This document shows positions 1 to 9,484 of a stretch of DNA of 64,000 bases, piece after piece. The notes beneath the pieces were generated by a model that was not told where the DNA came from, made no database searches, and saw nothing but the letters and a program-made list of their open reading frames with translations. Origin of the DNA: Silvibacterium dinghuense (GTDB lineage: Bacteria > Acidobacteriota > Terriglobia > Terriglobales > Acidobacteriaceae). The number at the start of each line of letters is the position of its first letter. Within the stretch, counting starts at the first letter, position 1. A program made the translations under genes and the position numbers. The stretch is taken from contig NZ_SDMK01000001.1 of the NCBI RefSeq assembly GCF_004123295.1, forward strand, positions 1,426,001 to 1,490,000, read 5' to 3'.

Positions 1-753
1 CCCAAAGGCATAGAGAGCGCGGTCTTCATCCTGGAAGTGGAGCTGCTCGGTGGCGCCAAGCTGTACCCACAGGCCTACCCGCGATGGCTCCTCTTCGAGG
101 GTCCGGCGCAACATGGAGCGGTAGTGACGGTGCTTTTCCAGGATGTCCTCACTCGTCTTCAGGTGCCCGAAGTGATGGATGACCCACGGCGTCGGGATCA
201 GGGTGAGATTTGCGGCGGCAAGCTGGTGCTCCACGACCTCGTGAATCCGGCCCCGGAAAAAGATGCGGGGATCGCGCCGGAAGAGCCGGCACAGAGGGTT
301 GTCGAAGCAGGATTTCGCGATTCCGTCCGCGCGCGGATGGCCGCCGGCGAACTCTCCCTCAAGTTCCCGGGTGGCCGTTCCCAGCACATACTGAAACCTG
401 CCCTTCAGATAGTTCCGCTGGATGAGAGAGAAGCCGCCAACGGTCTCGGGAGAGCGCAGCAGGTCCGGAATCTGCCCCCGCGCCTCCCCGGAAAGCTCCT
501 CGTCTGCGTCGAGCACCAGCACCCAATCCGTGGCGAGATGCTGGAGGCAGGCGTTCCGTGCCTCGGCAAAGTGCTGATTCCAGGAGATGGAGACGATCTT
601 CGCCCCGAATTCGCGGGCAATCTCAAGGGTGCCGTCGGTCGAGCCGGTATCGGCGATCACGATCTCATCGACGAGAAAAGCCACGCTTTTGAGGCAATCC
701 CGGAGGTCCTCTTCGGCGTTTTTGACGATCATCGACAGGCCGACTGTCGGCAT
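1..753 (-). CDS. Family 2 glycosyltransferase, C-terminus beyond window edge
   Basis: The reading frame is open from an ATG at 753 to the window edge (251 residues seen). The N-terminus MPTVGLSMIVKNAEEDL is the typical start of GT-A fold family 2 enzymes. It is followed by IVIADTGSTDGT and by VLVLDADEE, the acidic metal/nucleotide-sugar site, and later by FRGRIHEVVEH. This arrangement is common in GT2 proteins that continue into TPR repeats, and the last visible residues (helical, LGATEQLHF) fit such a start. GGAGGGG lies just upstream of the ATG. It probably transfers a sugar to a surface glycan; donor and acceptor cannot be told. Confidence 0.85.
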   Translation of the reverse strand, partial: MPTVGLSMIVKNAEEDLRDCLKSVAFLVDEIVIADTGSTDGTLEIAREFGAKIVSISWNQHFAEARNACLQHLATDWVLVLDADEELSGEARGQIPDLLRSPETVGGFSLIQRNYLKGRFQYVLGTATRELEGEFAGGHPRADGIAKSCFDNPLCRLFRRDPRIFFRGRIHEVVEHQLAAANLTLIPTPWVIHHFGHLKTSEDILEKHRHYRSMLRRTLEEEPSRVGLWVQLGATEQLHFQDEDRALYAFG

Positions 754-1305
754 TTCCCCTCCCGAAGGAAGGGCCAGCAGGTGCACGGCCAGAGAATCCG
801 CGGGAAAATAAGGGACTTATCAGCCGACGGCGCACCCCATGGAAATTTCCCTCGATAGAAAGCATTCGTTCGTGCCTCCCGCCCAAGCAGAGCTTGGACG
901 GGGCACCCGCTTCTCTCTACCTGTCCCCTGTTTTGAGCCGCAAACGCAGAAAAGCCACCGCTCAGCGGTGGCTTTTCTGAAATCTTAAGGGCCAGTCACT
1001 GGCCTCCCGAAAAATGCCGCGGGAGCCTATAGCTTCCTCTGGCTTTGCACCCGGCCCGGGCAGAACCTCTTTGGGTTGCTGCTCTCGCGGCCGGTGCGTA
1101 TCTTCTGGCTCCTGTTTTTTGTTTTCTGGAGCCTCGTACGTCGCTGGCACTTACCTATAAAGCAATCGGTGTGCCAATCTCACGACTCCATTAAATCAAC
1201 GATATAGCCTGCTCTCGCCCTACGATACTTCCACAATCTGGAATTCATCCCATTTCTGAAAAATGGAAAACCATAGGTTTCTTCCAATATCACCGGCGAT
1301 ATCGC
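754..1305. other. Gene-free stretch with R1 fragment, terminator and possible structured RNA
   Basis: No convincing protein gene. Positions 877-914 carry a fragment of repeat R1 (CCAAGCAGAGCTTGGACG, then GGGCACCCG). A strong hairpin lies at 948-978. On the minus strand, between about 1165 and the hairpin, are short inverted repeats: GGCTCC/GGAGCC at 1107-1112/1128-1133 and CCGGCC/GGCCGG at 1051-1056/1089-1094. A 62-codon minus-strand frame with a GTG start at 1150 lacks a well-placed ribosome binding site and resembles no family I know. A small non-coding RNA ending at the hairpin is possible but unproven. Confidence 0.4.
948..978. terminator. Bidirectional intrinsic terminator
   Basis: A perfect 15-bp inverted repeat: AGAAAAGCCACCGCT at 948-962 and its complement at 964-978. 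The A-run on one side and T-run on the other make it usable in both directions. It would end minus-strand transcripts from the mutase side before they reach the glycosyltransferase gene. Confidence 0.75.
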
Positions 1306-2886
<1,581 letters not shown>

Positions 2887-2921
2887 CCCCGAGGCAGACC
2901 GCCCATTTTACGCCTGCTCCG

Positions 2922-2994
2922 CGAGACTGGCCGTCCAGGCTTTTTGCCTTCGGCCTCCGCTCCCGCTGGTCGCGATCCGGAAGATTCGGGTTTA
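2922..2994 (+). repeat. Dispersed repeat R1, short copy
   Basis: GAGACTGGCCGTCCAGGC is followed by a GCCTTCGGCCTCCGCTCCC block and TGGTCGCGATCCGG, the core of R1 also found near 15.1, 48.3 and 57.0 kb. It fills most of the gap between the mutase start and the stop of the next minus-strand gene. Confidence 0.75.
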
Positions 2995-3024
2995 CGAAAC
3001 AGGAGCTAAAAAGCAGGACAAGAG

Positions 3025-3471
3025 CTAACGCGCGGATGCACGCTTACGCCGTTCCTTTTTCCGTGCGCCGAGAAAAGAGCTGACCGCGAACCAGAAGAAG
3101 ATTGCGGCCAGGGCGGCGTAGGCGACAAAGTGCACATGTTCAGCACCGGCGCGCCAGCCCTGGTGGATCTTCCATGCGCTCTGGATGAAGAAGAGGCCGA
3201 AGACAGCGAAGAAGACTCCGGTGATTTCGAGCCAGAGAACGCCGCCGGCATGGACAAACGGTCCCCAGATAGACTCACCGAAGCGCTTGCCTTCGCGCTT
3301 GACTGCCCGAGCCCGCTCGGTGGCTCTCTGTGCCTGCTCGGCTGCGCGTTCCGCGTAGACCGGGGCCTGCTGCTGGGCCGATTGCGCGGCCTGCGAAGCC
3401 TTTTCGCGGATCATTCCCGAAGCAACCCGCAATCCCACACCCAGCCCGCGGCCTACCCGCTCCGGTTTCAT
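3025..3471 (-). CDS. Small two-helix membrane protein of unknown function
   Basis: 148 residues, unrecognised. Residues about 20-70 are a charged Ala/Gln/Arg-rich helix, likely coiled coil, with repeated QAAQSAQQQ and AERAAEQAQRATERARA. Two hydrophobic segments follow: VLWLEITGVFFAVFGLFF and VAYAALAAIFFWFAVSSFL. The tail is strongly basic (GARKKERRKR), which predicts a cytoplasmic C-terminus. No neighbour suggests a role. Confidence 0.65.
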   Translation of the reverse strand: MKPERVGRGLGVGLRVASGMIREKASQAAQSAQQQAPVYAERAAEQAQRATERARAVKREGKRFGESIWGPFVHAGGVLWLEITGVFFAVFGLFFIQSAWKIHQGWRAGAEHVHFVAYAALAAIFFWFAVSSFLGARKKERRKRASAR

Positions 3472-3617
3472 GAAAAAAGTTTAGCAGTCGGCTGAAAAAT
3501 CAGTTGCGTCCGGCTTTCTGATTCGAATTGCAGCCGTCCCTCATCAGAAGTAAGGTAAGAGAAACTGTCTCCTGCCCCTGCCATTCTCTGCGCAGTGGGC
3601 GGAAAGGAAGTCCATCG

Positions 3618-3923
3618 TTGAATTCAAAACTCAAGAAGCTGGTCGAAAAACTCGGGGAAGCCATCCATGAGAGCGTCTCCGAATCCGAATACATTGCCGG
3701 CGTCGTTCAGGACATCCGCAAGCAGGGATTCGACGTACTTCTGATGCTTGAGGCCACGATCGGCCTCAATGAAGTGGAACAGCAACCTGCCGCTCTCTCC
3801 GAGTCATCGAACGCAGAGAACCAGGAAGGGAATGACACGTTTACGGCGCAGGATCTGAACTTCCTCAAGTCGCTTCGCATCACGCTTCAGGAAGACGAGG
3901 AACCCAGCAACCAATCCGAGTAG
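3618..3923 (+). CDS. Small acidic hypothetical protein
   Basis: 101 residues from a TTG start, chosen because GGAAAGGAAG sits a proper distance upstream; an in-frame ATG at 3528 would add 30 residues of poor coding character. The product starts NSKLKKLVEKLGEAIHESV, probably an amphipathic helix, has a conserved-looking GFDVLLMLEATIGLN centre, and ends in an acidic tail. There are no membrane segments or catalytic motifs. It lies 113 bp upstream of glgC in the same direction, but co-transcription is not shown. Confidence 0.6.
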   Translation: MNSKLKKLVEKLGEAIHESVSESEYIAGVVQDIRKQGFDVLLMLEATIGLNEVEQQPAALSESSNAENQEGNDTFTAQDLNFLKSLRITLQEDEEPSNQSE

Positions 3924-4036
3924 CGGCCGTCCCCCGATCCGCGCTCCTGTGGTAGTATCCGCTCGTCCCTGCTTGGCCAAATCACTCTTGCCGTTGCGAT
4001 ATCGGCCAGGGGACCAAAGAGGATGCAACCCGCGTC

Positions 4037-5290
4037 ATGAAGGATACACTCGGTGTTTTGTTAGCAGGCGGTGCCGGGGAACGACTGTTCCCTCTCACCC
4101 GTGACCGCGCCAAGCCCGCGGTCCCTTTCGGTGGCAACTACCGGATCATCGACATCACCCTTTCCAACTGCATCAACTCCGGTCTGCGCCGTGTTTACAT
4201 CCTGACGCAGTACAAGGCTCTCTCTCTTAATCGGCATATTCGTGAAGGCTGGACCAGCGTAGTCGCCCAGGAACTCGGGGAGTTCATCGAGATTCTCTCG
4301 CCCATGCAGCGCGTCAGCGCGAACTGGTACATGGGCACGGCGGATGCCGTCTACCAGAACATTTACTCCATCGGCGCCGAGCAGCCGAAGCATGTGATCA
4401 TCCTCTCCGGCGATCACATCTACAAGATGGACTACGGCAAGATGCTCGAGCATCACCAGGCGACCAACGCCGACGTAACGCTGGCCACGCTGCCCATCGA
4501 GCCGCATGAGGTCTCCCGCTTCGGCGTCGTAGAGATCGAGCGCTCCGGCGAAGTGATCGGCTTCCAGGAAAAGCCCAAGACCACGAATCTCCGTTCGCCC
4601 TTCAACCCGAACATGGTCGATGCCTCCATGGGCATCTACCTCTTCAATACCGATGTGCTGCTCCCGGCGCTGATGCAGGATGCCGAGGACCCTACCTCGA
4701 AGCATGATTTCGGCCACAACATCCTGCCCAGCATTCTCGGCAAGTACAAGATTCAGGCCTATAACTTCGTCGACGAGAACAAGCAGCATGCCCTGTACTG
4801 GCGCGATGTCGGCACGCTCGACGCGTACTACGACGCCAACATGGATATCGCCTCGGTTTCTCCCGTCTTCAACCTCTATGACGCGCACTGGCCGATGCGC
4901 ACCCGCGTGCGGCAGTACCCGCCGGCAAAGTTCGTCTTCGGCGAACCGGGACGCACCGGCATGGCCGTCAACTCCATCGTCTCGGCCGGCTGCATCGTCT
5001 CGGGCGCGGTGGTGCGCAACTCCGTCCTCTCGCAGGATGTGCGCGTGAACTCCTACTCCGAGGTGGACTCGAGCATCGTCTTCTCGCACGTCGATATCGG
5101 CCGGCACTGCCGCATCCGGCGCGCCATCATCGACCGCGACGTGCATCTACCGGAAGGCACGGTCATCGGCTACGACCAGAACGAGGACAAGAAGAACTAC
5201 TTCGTCACGCCCAGCGGCCTGACAGTGGTAACACGCGACCACTCGCTCTACGAAAACCCCGTCGCTTCGGACTTCCTCCAGCAGGGATAA
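4037..5290 (+). CDS. glgC: Glucose-1-phosphate adenylyltransferase
   Basis: 417 residues, the usual length. It makes ADP-glucose from ATP and glucose-1-phosphate, the committed step of bacterial glycogen synthesis. The N-terminal nucleotidyltransferase domain begins LGVLLAGGAGERLFPLT with RAKPAVPFGG, and carries GTADAVYQN and SGDHIYKMDY. EKPKTT and the C-terminal left-handed beta-helix (repeated hexapeptides around VSAGCIVSGAVVRNSVLS) complete the family architecture, in which fructose-1,6-bisphosphate type allosteric effectors usually bind at the domain interface. No other glycogen gene is adjacent. Confidence 0.97.
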   Translation: MKDTLGVLLAGGAGERLFPLTRDRAKPAVPFGGNYRIIDITLSNCINSGLRRVYILTQYKALSLNRHIREGWTSVVAQELGEFIEILSPMQRVSANWYMGTADAVYQNIYSIGAEQPKHVIILSGDHIYKMDYGKMLEHHQATNADVTLATLPIEPHEVSRFGVVEIERSGEVIGFQEKPKTTNLRSPFNPNMVDASMGIYLFNTDVLLPALMQDAEDPTSKHDFGHNILPSILGKYKIQAYNFVDENKQHALYWRDVGTLDAYYDANMDIASVSPVFNLYDAHWPMRTRVRQYPPAKFVFGEPGRTGMAVNSIVSAGCIVSGAVVRNSVLSQDVRVNSYSEVDSSIVFSHVDIGRHCRIRRAIIDRDVHLPEGTVIGYDQNEDKKNYFVTPSGLTVVTRDHSLYENPVASDFLQQG

Positions 5291-5330
5291 GACCCATTCA
5301 CCCCTAAGGCGTAAATGACTTATCTACGAT

Positions 5331-5466
5331 TGCCATCCCGACCGGAGTGAGACGTAAGAAGACGAACACAGCAGAGGGACCTGCAGTTTTCGCCGAAACC
5401 GGCAGAACTGCAGGTTTCTCCACTTCGCAGAACGATGAAACTGTTCTGCTCCGGTCGAAATGACAA
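5331..5466 (-). repeat. Dispersed repeat R2, copy A
   Basis: A roughly 136-bp element bounded by CATCCCGACCGGAG and CTCCGGTCGAAATGA, imperfect inverted repeats of each other. Inside are complementary blocks GACCTGCAG and CTGCAGGT. Read on the minus strand it matches copy B at 37513-37633 over most of its length, including GACCGGAGCAG and GTGGAGAAACCTGC. It ends about 45 bp before the toxin stop. Confidence 0.8.
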
Positions 5467-5511
5467 CCTTTTGAGTTCTTTTATGTGGACACGCCCACCC
5501 AGAGACGAAAG

Positions 5512-5946
5512 TCAGGCTCGGAATGGGTTCTCGACCGTAACACCGAAATAGCTCTGCCCGGCATTCAGATCTTCGGAGAAGATGCGGCGGCACCCTCCGA
5601 GTTCGGCCGCGGCAACAATCATGCCATCGTAAAAGTGCAGTCCGTATTCCAGATGCGCATCGAGCGCGCGCCGCACCGTCGCCGCGTCCGTCGCCACGCG
5701 CCGGATAGGCTCGAGCACGCCCAGCAGCAGCTTTACTTCCTGCGCCGCAACCTGCGGCCTCAGCTTGTGCAGCAGGGTGGCTGTAAACTCACCAAGCACC
5801 TGCGCCGAAATCATCATCTCTCCGGCAATGGCCCGCGTCAGCAGCTCCCTGGCCACGCGCTGCTTCGCCGGGCTTCCGCTGTCCCAGGCGTAGACCAGGA
5901 TGTTGGTATCCAGAAAATCCGGCGCTTCGGGCTCAAGGACGCTCAT
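5512..5946 (-). CDS. PIN-domain ribonuclease, VapC-type toxin
   Basis: 144 residues. The acidic PIN residues are visible: Asp in FLDTNILVYAWD, Glu in VLGEFTATL, Asp in HFYDGMIVAAA and the late IFSEDLNAGQ. Such enzymes cleave RNA using Mg2+ and are held inactive by a cognate antitoxin. The start overlaps the upstream antitoxin gene by 14 bp, the typical vapBC layout with translational coupling. Target RNA is unknown. Confidence 0.88.
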   Translation of the reverse strand: MSVLEPEAPDFLDTNILVYAWDSGSPAKQRVARELLTRAIAGEMMISAQVLGEFTATLLHKLRPQVAAQEVKLLLGVLEPIRRVATDAATVRRALDAHLEYGLHFYDGMIVAAAELGGCRRIFSEDLNAGQSYFGVTVENPFRA

Positions 5947-6172
5947 GCAGCTCCGCCCGCGTCCAGTTACGCTTCCCCACGCGATAACTTATCCGGTCAA
6001 AACTTATCGCCAGCGCCTCCTGTTCAAGCCTCTTCCGTCCCAGCCGAGCGTCTTCCACAGCCAGCTTCTCCAGGTAGGCGCGCACCAGTCCGGTCAGGGT
6101 TGTGTCCCTGTCGACGGCGATCTTTCTCACCCGCCGCACCAGATCATCCTGCAGAGAAAGAGTGATATTCAT
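5933..6172 (-). CDS. Ribbon-helix-helix antitoxin of the VapC partner
   Basis: 79 residues. The N-terminus MNITLSLQDDLVRRVRKIA, then TLTGLVRAYLEKL, fits a ribbon-helix-helix DNA-binding fold in which the first beta-strand contacts the operator. The C-terminus (ISYRVGKRNWTRAELHER) would wrap the toxin. It is first in the pair and overlaps the PIN gene, consistent with an autoregulated operon. The short AT-rich stretch just upstream (6173-6205) is the likely promoter/operator. Confidence 0.82.
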   Translation of the reverse strand: MNITLSLQDDLVRRVRKIAVDRDTTLTGLVRAYLEKLAVEDARLGRKRLEQEALAISFDRISYRVGKRNWTRAELHERP

Positions 6173-6556
6173 GGACCCATATTAAGGGTTTCCCTTATTC
6201 CGTGTAAATATTCGACACGAATCGAGGGAATCCCGATCGATGGAATCCGGGATTTGCGGCTTCCCTTTCGAGAGCACGCTCTTCCTCCTGTATTCTTCCC
6301 TTTCCACCTGTTGATGGCTGTATCACGACACCCACGGAACCAGAGTCCGGCGGCCTGCGTATGGACCTGCATGAGCTCGGCAGCCATACTCTCGTGGGAT
6401 ATCCAAGGATTCGGGCTTCGCCGCCCACGGCCCCGCACGGCTTCGCCCGTGGCGCAGCCCCCACGGCAGGCCTTCGAATCGCATCCCCAACCGGCACGAC
6501 CGGCCCACGAGCCGGCACGGCCCCGCACTCTCGACCGTGGAGGCGCCGACCGCGCA

Positions 6557-7147
6557 GTGGAAGCCGACTGGCAGATCGTCGTGCAGCGTTGCCTCGACGG
6601 CGACTCCGGCGCATGGGCCGAGCTGGTGCGCTTTCACCACCGCCGCATCTATTCTTTGTGCTTCCGTTTTACCGGCTCCGCGCAGGATGCCGAAGACCTG
6701 ACCCAGGACGTCTTCATCAAGGTCTACGGCAACCTCGCGAGCTTCGATCTCGCCCGTGGCAGCTTCCAGACCTGGATCACCACCCTGGCCCGCAACCTCC
6801 TCGTCGATCACTTCCGCCGCACGAAAAATCAGCGGGTGACCGATTCGATGGACGCGGGCTGGGAGGAATCCGAAGAGCTGCCTCTTGCCGGCCGGCTTGC
6901 CGCCGCCGGCCCCACCCAGCACGATCGCGCGGCCCAGAAGGAGATCGCACGCATGGTTCAGGATGCGTTGACGAAGATTTCTCCGGAGCTGCGCGAAGCT
7001 GTTATTCTGCGCGACCTGCAGGACATGGACTACAAGGAAATTGCCCAGGTATTGCGCATCCCGGAAGGTACTGTGAAGTCTCGTATCAGCCGCGGCCGGG
7101 CGGAACTTGCACGGCTGCTCGAGCGTAACAAAGGACAGGTGGTTTAA
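6557..7147 (+). CDS. ECF (sigma-70 family) RNA polymerase sigma factor
   Basis: Sigma region 2 is clear: CFRFTGSAQDAEDLTQDVF, then FQTWITTLARNLLVDHFRR. Region 4 is LREAVILRDLQDMDYKEIA followed by IPEGTVKSRISRGRAELARLL. I chose a GTG at 6557 (196 residues, normal for ECF factors) with GGAGG about 13 nt upstream; the frame stays open upstream with ATGs at 6371 and 6314 and a Pro/Arg-rich extension, so the start is uncertain. The anti-sigma gene follows after 2 nt. Its autoregulated promoter cannot be pinpointed by eye. Confidence 0.88.
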   Translation: MEADWQIVVQRCLDGDSGAWAELVRFHHRRIYSLCFRFTGSAQDAEDLTQDVFIKVYGNLASFDLARGSFQTWITTLARNLLVDHFRRTKNQRVTDSMDAGWEESEELPLAGRLAAAGPTQHDRAAQKEIARMVQDALTKISPELREAVILRDLQDMDYKEIAQVLRIPEGTVKSRISRGRAELARLLERNKGQVV

Positions 7148-7149
7148 CG

Positions 7150-8067
7150 ATGTCCGAGCGCAATCCATTCGATCCGCACAGCAAGCCCGCCGGTCAGATT
7201 CCCGGCCACGGCCTGCGCCGCGACCTCCGCTGCGAGGAATGGGAAGCCCTGCTGGCCGACGCCCTCGATAGCGCCCTGCCTCCAGGCGAGGACCGCGCCT
7301 TCAGCGAGCACAGCGCCACCTGCGCCACCTGCGGCCTGCTCCTCAGCCAGGCCCGCGAGGGCCGCGAGTGGCTGTCCTTCCTTCAGCCCGAACCGGAGAT
7401 GCCGGCCGATCTTGTCGAGCGCATCCTCGGCCGCACCAGCGCCGCCACCGCCGACCGCCCGCTGGCCGTCTACGGTGCTCCGATCGCCGCCGGACAGGGA
7501 ATCGCCGGGGGCGTCCTGGCCATGCCGGCACGCAAATTCGTTCCCGACTCGCGGATGATGATGACCGCGGCCATGGCCTTCTTCTCGATTGCCCTGACCC
7601 TCAACCTTGCCGGCATTCGCGTCACCAGCCTCCGGCTCTCCGACCTCACCCCGGCCAGTATCGAGAACAACCTCACCCGCCAGTTCTTCGGCGCCAAGAG
7701 CCAGGTTGTCCGGTACTACAACAGCCTCCGGGTGGTCTACGAGTTCGAGTCCAAGATGCGAGAACTGCGCCAGGACGAGACGACGCAGCCCAGCCATTCC
7801 GGCTCGCAACCCGCAACTTCCGATAAACCATCCTCGGAAAACCAGCCGCCCGCTGCGAACCATCACAACGGCGGCCGACTGGAAGCCCTCCCCAACGCAC
7901 CCCACCAGGACGATGCCCTTCATGGCCATCCTGTCCTGGCCTCCAATTCACTCCCCGGTGTGGATGCCCGCCCACACCGTCCGGCCCACACCAGCGGAGT
8001 TCCTGAACATGAGGTAGTCGCATTGCTCGCTCTGAACACAGACCAGGCAGAAGGGAGCTTGGCATGA
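7150..8067 (+). CDS. Membrane-anchored zinc anti-sigma factor (ZAS/zf-HC2 type)
   Basis: 305 residues. A ZAS-type zinc site is formed by Cys28 and His54, Cys58 and Cys61 (FSEHSATCATC), the pattern that binds the partner ECF factor. One transmembrane helix lies at about 136-155 (MTAAMAFFSIALTLNLAGI). The rest is a Pro/Ser/His-rich, probably extracytoplasmic, tail. It starts 2 nt after the sigma gene and its stop overlaps the next start (ATGA), so the pair is cotranscribed with the LiaF-like genes. The signal that releases the sigma factor is unknown. Confidence 0.85.
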   Translation: MSERNPFDPHSKPAGQIPGHGLRRDLRCEEWEALLADALDSALPPGEDRAFSEHSATCATCGLLLSQAREGREWLSFLQPEPEMPADLVERILGRTSAATADRPLAVYGAPIAAGQGIAGGVLAMPARKFVPDSRMMMTAAMAFFSIALTLNLAGIRVTSLRLSDLTPASIENNLTRQFFGAKSQVVRYYNSLRVVYEFESKMRELRQDETTQPSHSGSQPATSDKPSSENQPPAANHHNGGRLEALPNAPHQDDALHGHPVLASNSLPGVDARPHRPAHTSGVPEHEVVALLALNTDQAEGSLA

Positions 8068-9113
8068 ACTGCGCAAACCATCCCGACCTTCCCGTGGCAG
8101 CTTTTTGCCAAAATTGCGGCAAGCCTCTTTGCACGGCCTGCGTGCGCTCGGTATCCGGCATCATCTACTGCGAACCATGCCTGGCCGCGAAGCTGGGCGT
8201 GGGCGGTGCTGCCGGCACCGCTCCGGGCAGCTATACCGTATCCGGCTCGCCGTCTTCCGGATATCAGTACACCGTCAACCAGGGCGGGTACACGGCCACC
8301 GGCTCCACGAACGGCGATGTGAACTTCACCGCGACCGGCCCCATGCCACCGCCCAATACCGGCCCGAACCCCGGAGCGGCGCTTGCCCTGGGCTTCATCC
8401 CCGGCGTCGGCGCCATGTACAACGGCCAGTTCGTGAAGGCCATGGTGCATGTGCTGGTCTTCGTCATCCTGGTCAGCGTTGCGAATAACCACGACGTCTT
8501 CGGCATCTTCGTCGCAGCATGGGTCTTCTATCAGGTCTTCGACGCCTTCCAGACGGCCAAGGCACGCCGCGAGGGGCTGCCGCTGCCCGACCCCTTCGGT
8601 CTCAATGAGCTCGGAGCGAAGCTTGGGGTGAATCCGCCCAAGGCGGCACCGTATTCTTCGTCCTCGACCTATCAGCCCTTCACAGCCGCTCCTCCGCATG
8701 TTCCACCGGGCGCACCGCCGGCCGGCAGCGCCGCTGGATTCACCGGAACGACTCCGGATTACACCGCAGCCAGCACCCATCCGTCCTATACACCGGTGCC
8801 TCCCGCAGAGGCGCAGTATGGCGACCCTGCCGCGCCTTTCACTCCGGTACCGCAGCAGCCGCAGTCCGCACGCCGCGAGCCGATGGGAGCCATTGTGCTC
8901 ATCGGGCTGGGCGTTCTCTTCCTGCTGAATACTCTCGATGTCTTTCGCTTCGACTGGCTGAAGCACCTGTGGCCGCTGCTGATCATCGCGCTCGGGGCCT
9001 GGATGCTCATCCGCCGCAACGCCGAGGTGAAATTCAGTGCCCGTATTGGTAAAGACCCCCTCGACCGCAGTAATGACACGCCGACTCCCCCACCGGCCGG
9101 AGGTGCGCAATGA
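8064..9113 (+). CDS. B-box zinc-finger and LiaF-type transmembrane protein
   Basis: 349 residues. The N-terminal 40 residues form a B-box-like zinc finger: CANHPDLPVAAFCQNCGKPLC, split as C3, H6, C15, C18, C23 and CEPC near 38. A Gly/Ser/Thr-rich linker follows, then hydrophobic segments (AALALGFIPGVGAMYNGQ, then VHVLVFVILVSVANNHDVF), a Pro-rich linker, and a C-terminal LiaI/LiaF-type helix pair (IVLIGLGVLFLLNTLDVFRF and LWPLLIIALGAWMLI). It overlaps both neighbours by 4 nt. The set looks like an envelope-stress output, by analogy with LiaF-containing systems. Confidence 0.75.
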   Translation: MNCANHPDLPVAAFCQNCGKPLCTACVRSVSGIIYCEPCLAAKLGVGGAAGTAPGSYTVSGSPSSGYQYTVNQGGYTATGSTNGDVNFTATGPMPPPNTGPNPGAALALGFIPGVGAMYNGQFVKAMVHVLVFVILVSVANNHDVFGIFVAAWVFYQVFDAFQTAKARREGLPLPDPFGLNELGAKLGVNPPKAAPYSSSSTYQPFTAAPPHVPPGAPPAGSAAGFTGTTPDYTAASTHPSYTPVPPAEAQYGDPAAPFTPVPQQPQSARREPMGAIVLIGLGVLFLLNTLDVFRFDWLKHLWPLLIIALGAWMLIRRNAEVKFSARIGKDPLDRSNDTPTPPPAGGAQ

Positions 9114-9481
9114 ACACCTATCTCTGGATCCACCGCGCCAAGGGGCCGGCCATGCTGGTCATCTTCGGCATCACCGCCCTGCTGAATGAATGGGACGTTC
9201 TCTCCTTCGGCAGAAGCTGGCCGCTCTACCTGATCGCGCTCGGCCTCTTCCAGCTGGCTGAACGCGCAGCCTGGTCGCAGGCACAGGCCACAGGCGCGGC
9301 TGCCTATCCCAGCTCCTATTCCGACCCGGCGAATCCTTACGGCGCTCCCTATTCCGGCGCTTCGGGCTATCCGCCATACACGCCGGTGCAGCAGCAGCCC
9401 CAGACACCGGCGCAGCCCACCTCGAGCTCACTCTCCATCACTCCGCACGACCAACCCAACGGCAGTCAGGATCGGAGCTAA
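9110..9481 (+). CDS. Small LiaF-like membrane protein
   Basis: 123 residues. Two hydrophobic segments, AMLVIFGITALLNEWDVLSF and SWPLYLIALGLFQLAERAAW, match the LiaI/LiaF-type helix pair at the end of the preceding protein. The remainder is a low-complexity Pro/Gln/Ser/Tyr-rich tail. It overlaps the previous stop by 4 nt and lies 3 nt before the next start, so it is an internal operon gene. Specific function unknown. Confidence 0.7.
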   Translation: MNTYLWIHRAKGPAMLVIFGITALLNEWDVLSFGRSWPLYLIALGLFQLAERAAWSQAQATGAAAYPSSYSDPANPYGAPYSGASGYPPYTPVQQQPQTPAQPTSSSLSITPHDQPNGSQDRS

Positions 9482-9484
9482 GCC

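Noticed and set aside
962-1150. 62-codon minus-strand frame with GTG start
   Set aside because: No ribosome binding site at useful spacing, composition Pro/Glu/Lys-rich without a pattern, and it ends inside the terminator stem. Reported only as part of the gene-free stretch.
4061-5146. 361-codon open frame on the minus strand opposite glgC
   Set aside because: It is the antisense of a clear glgC gene. Long antisense frames are expected in GC-rich DNA.
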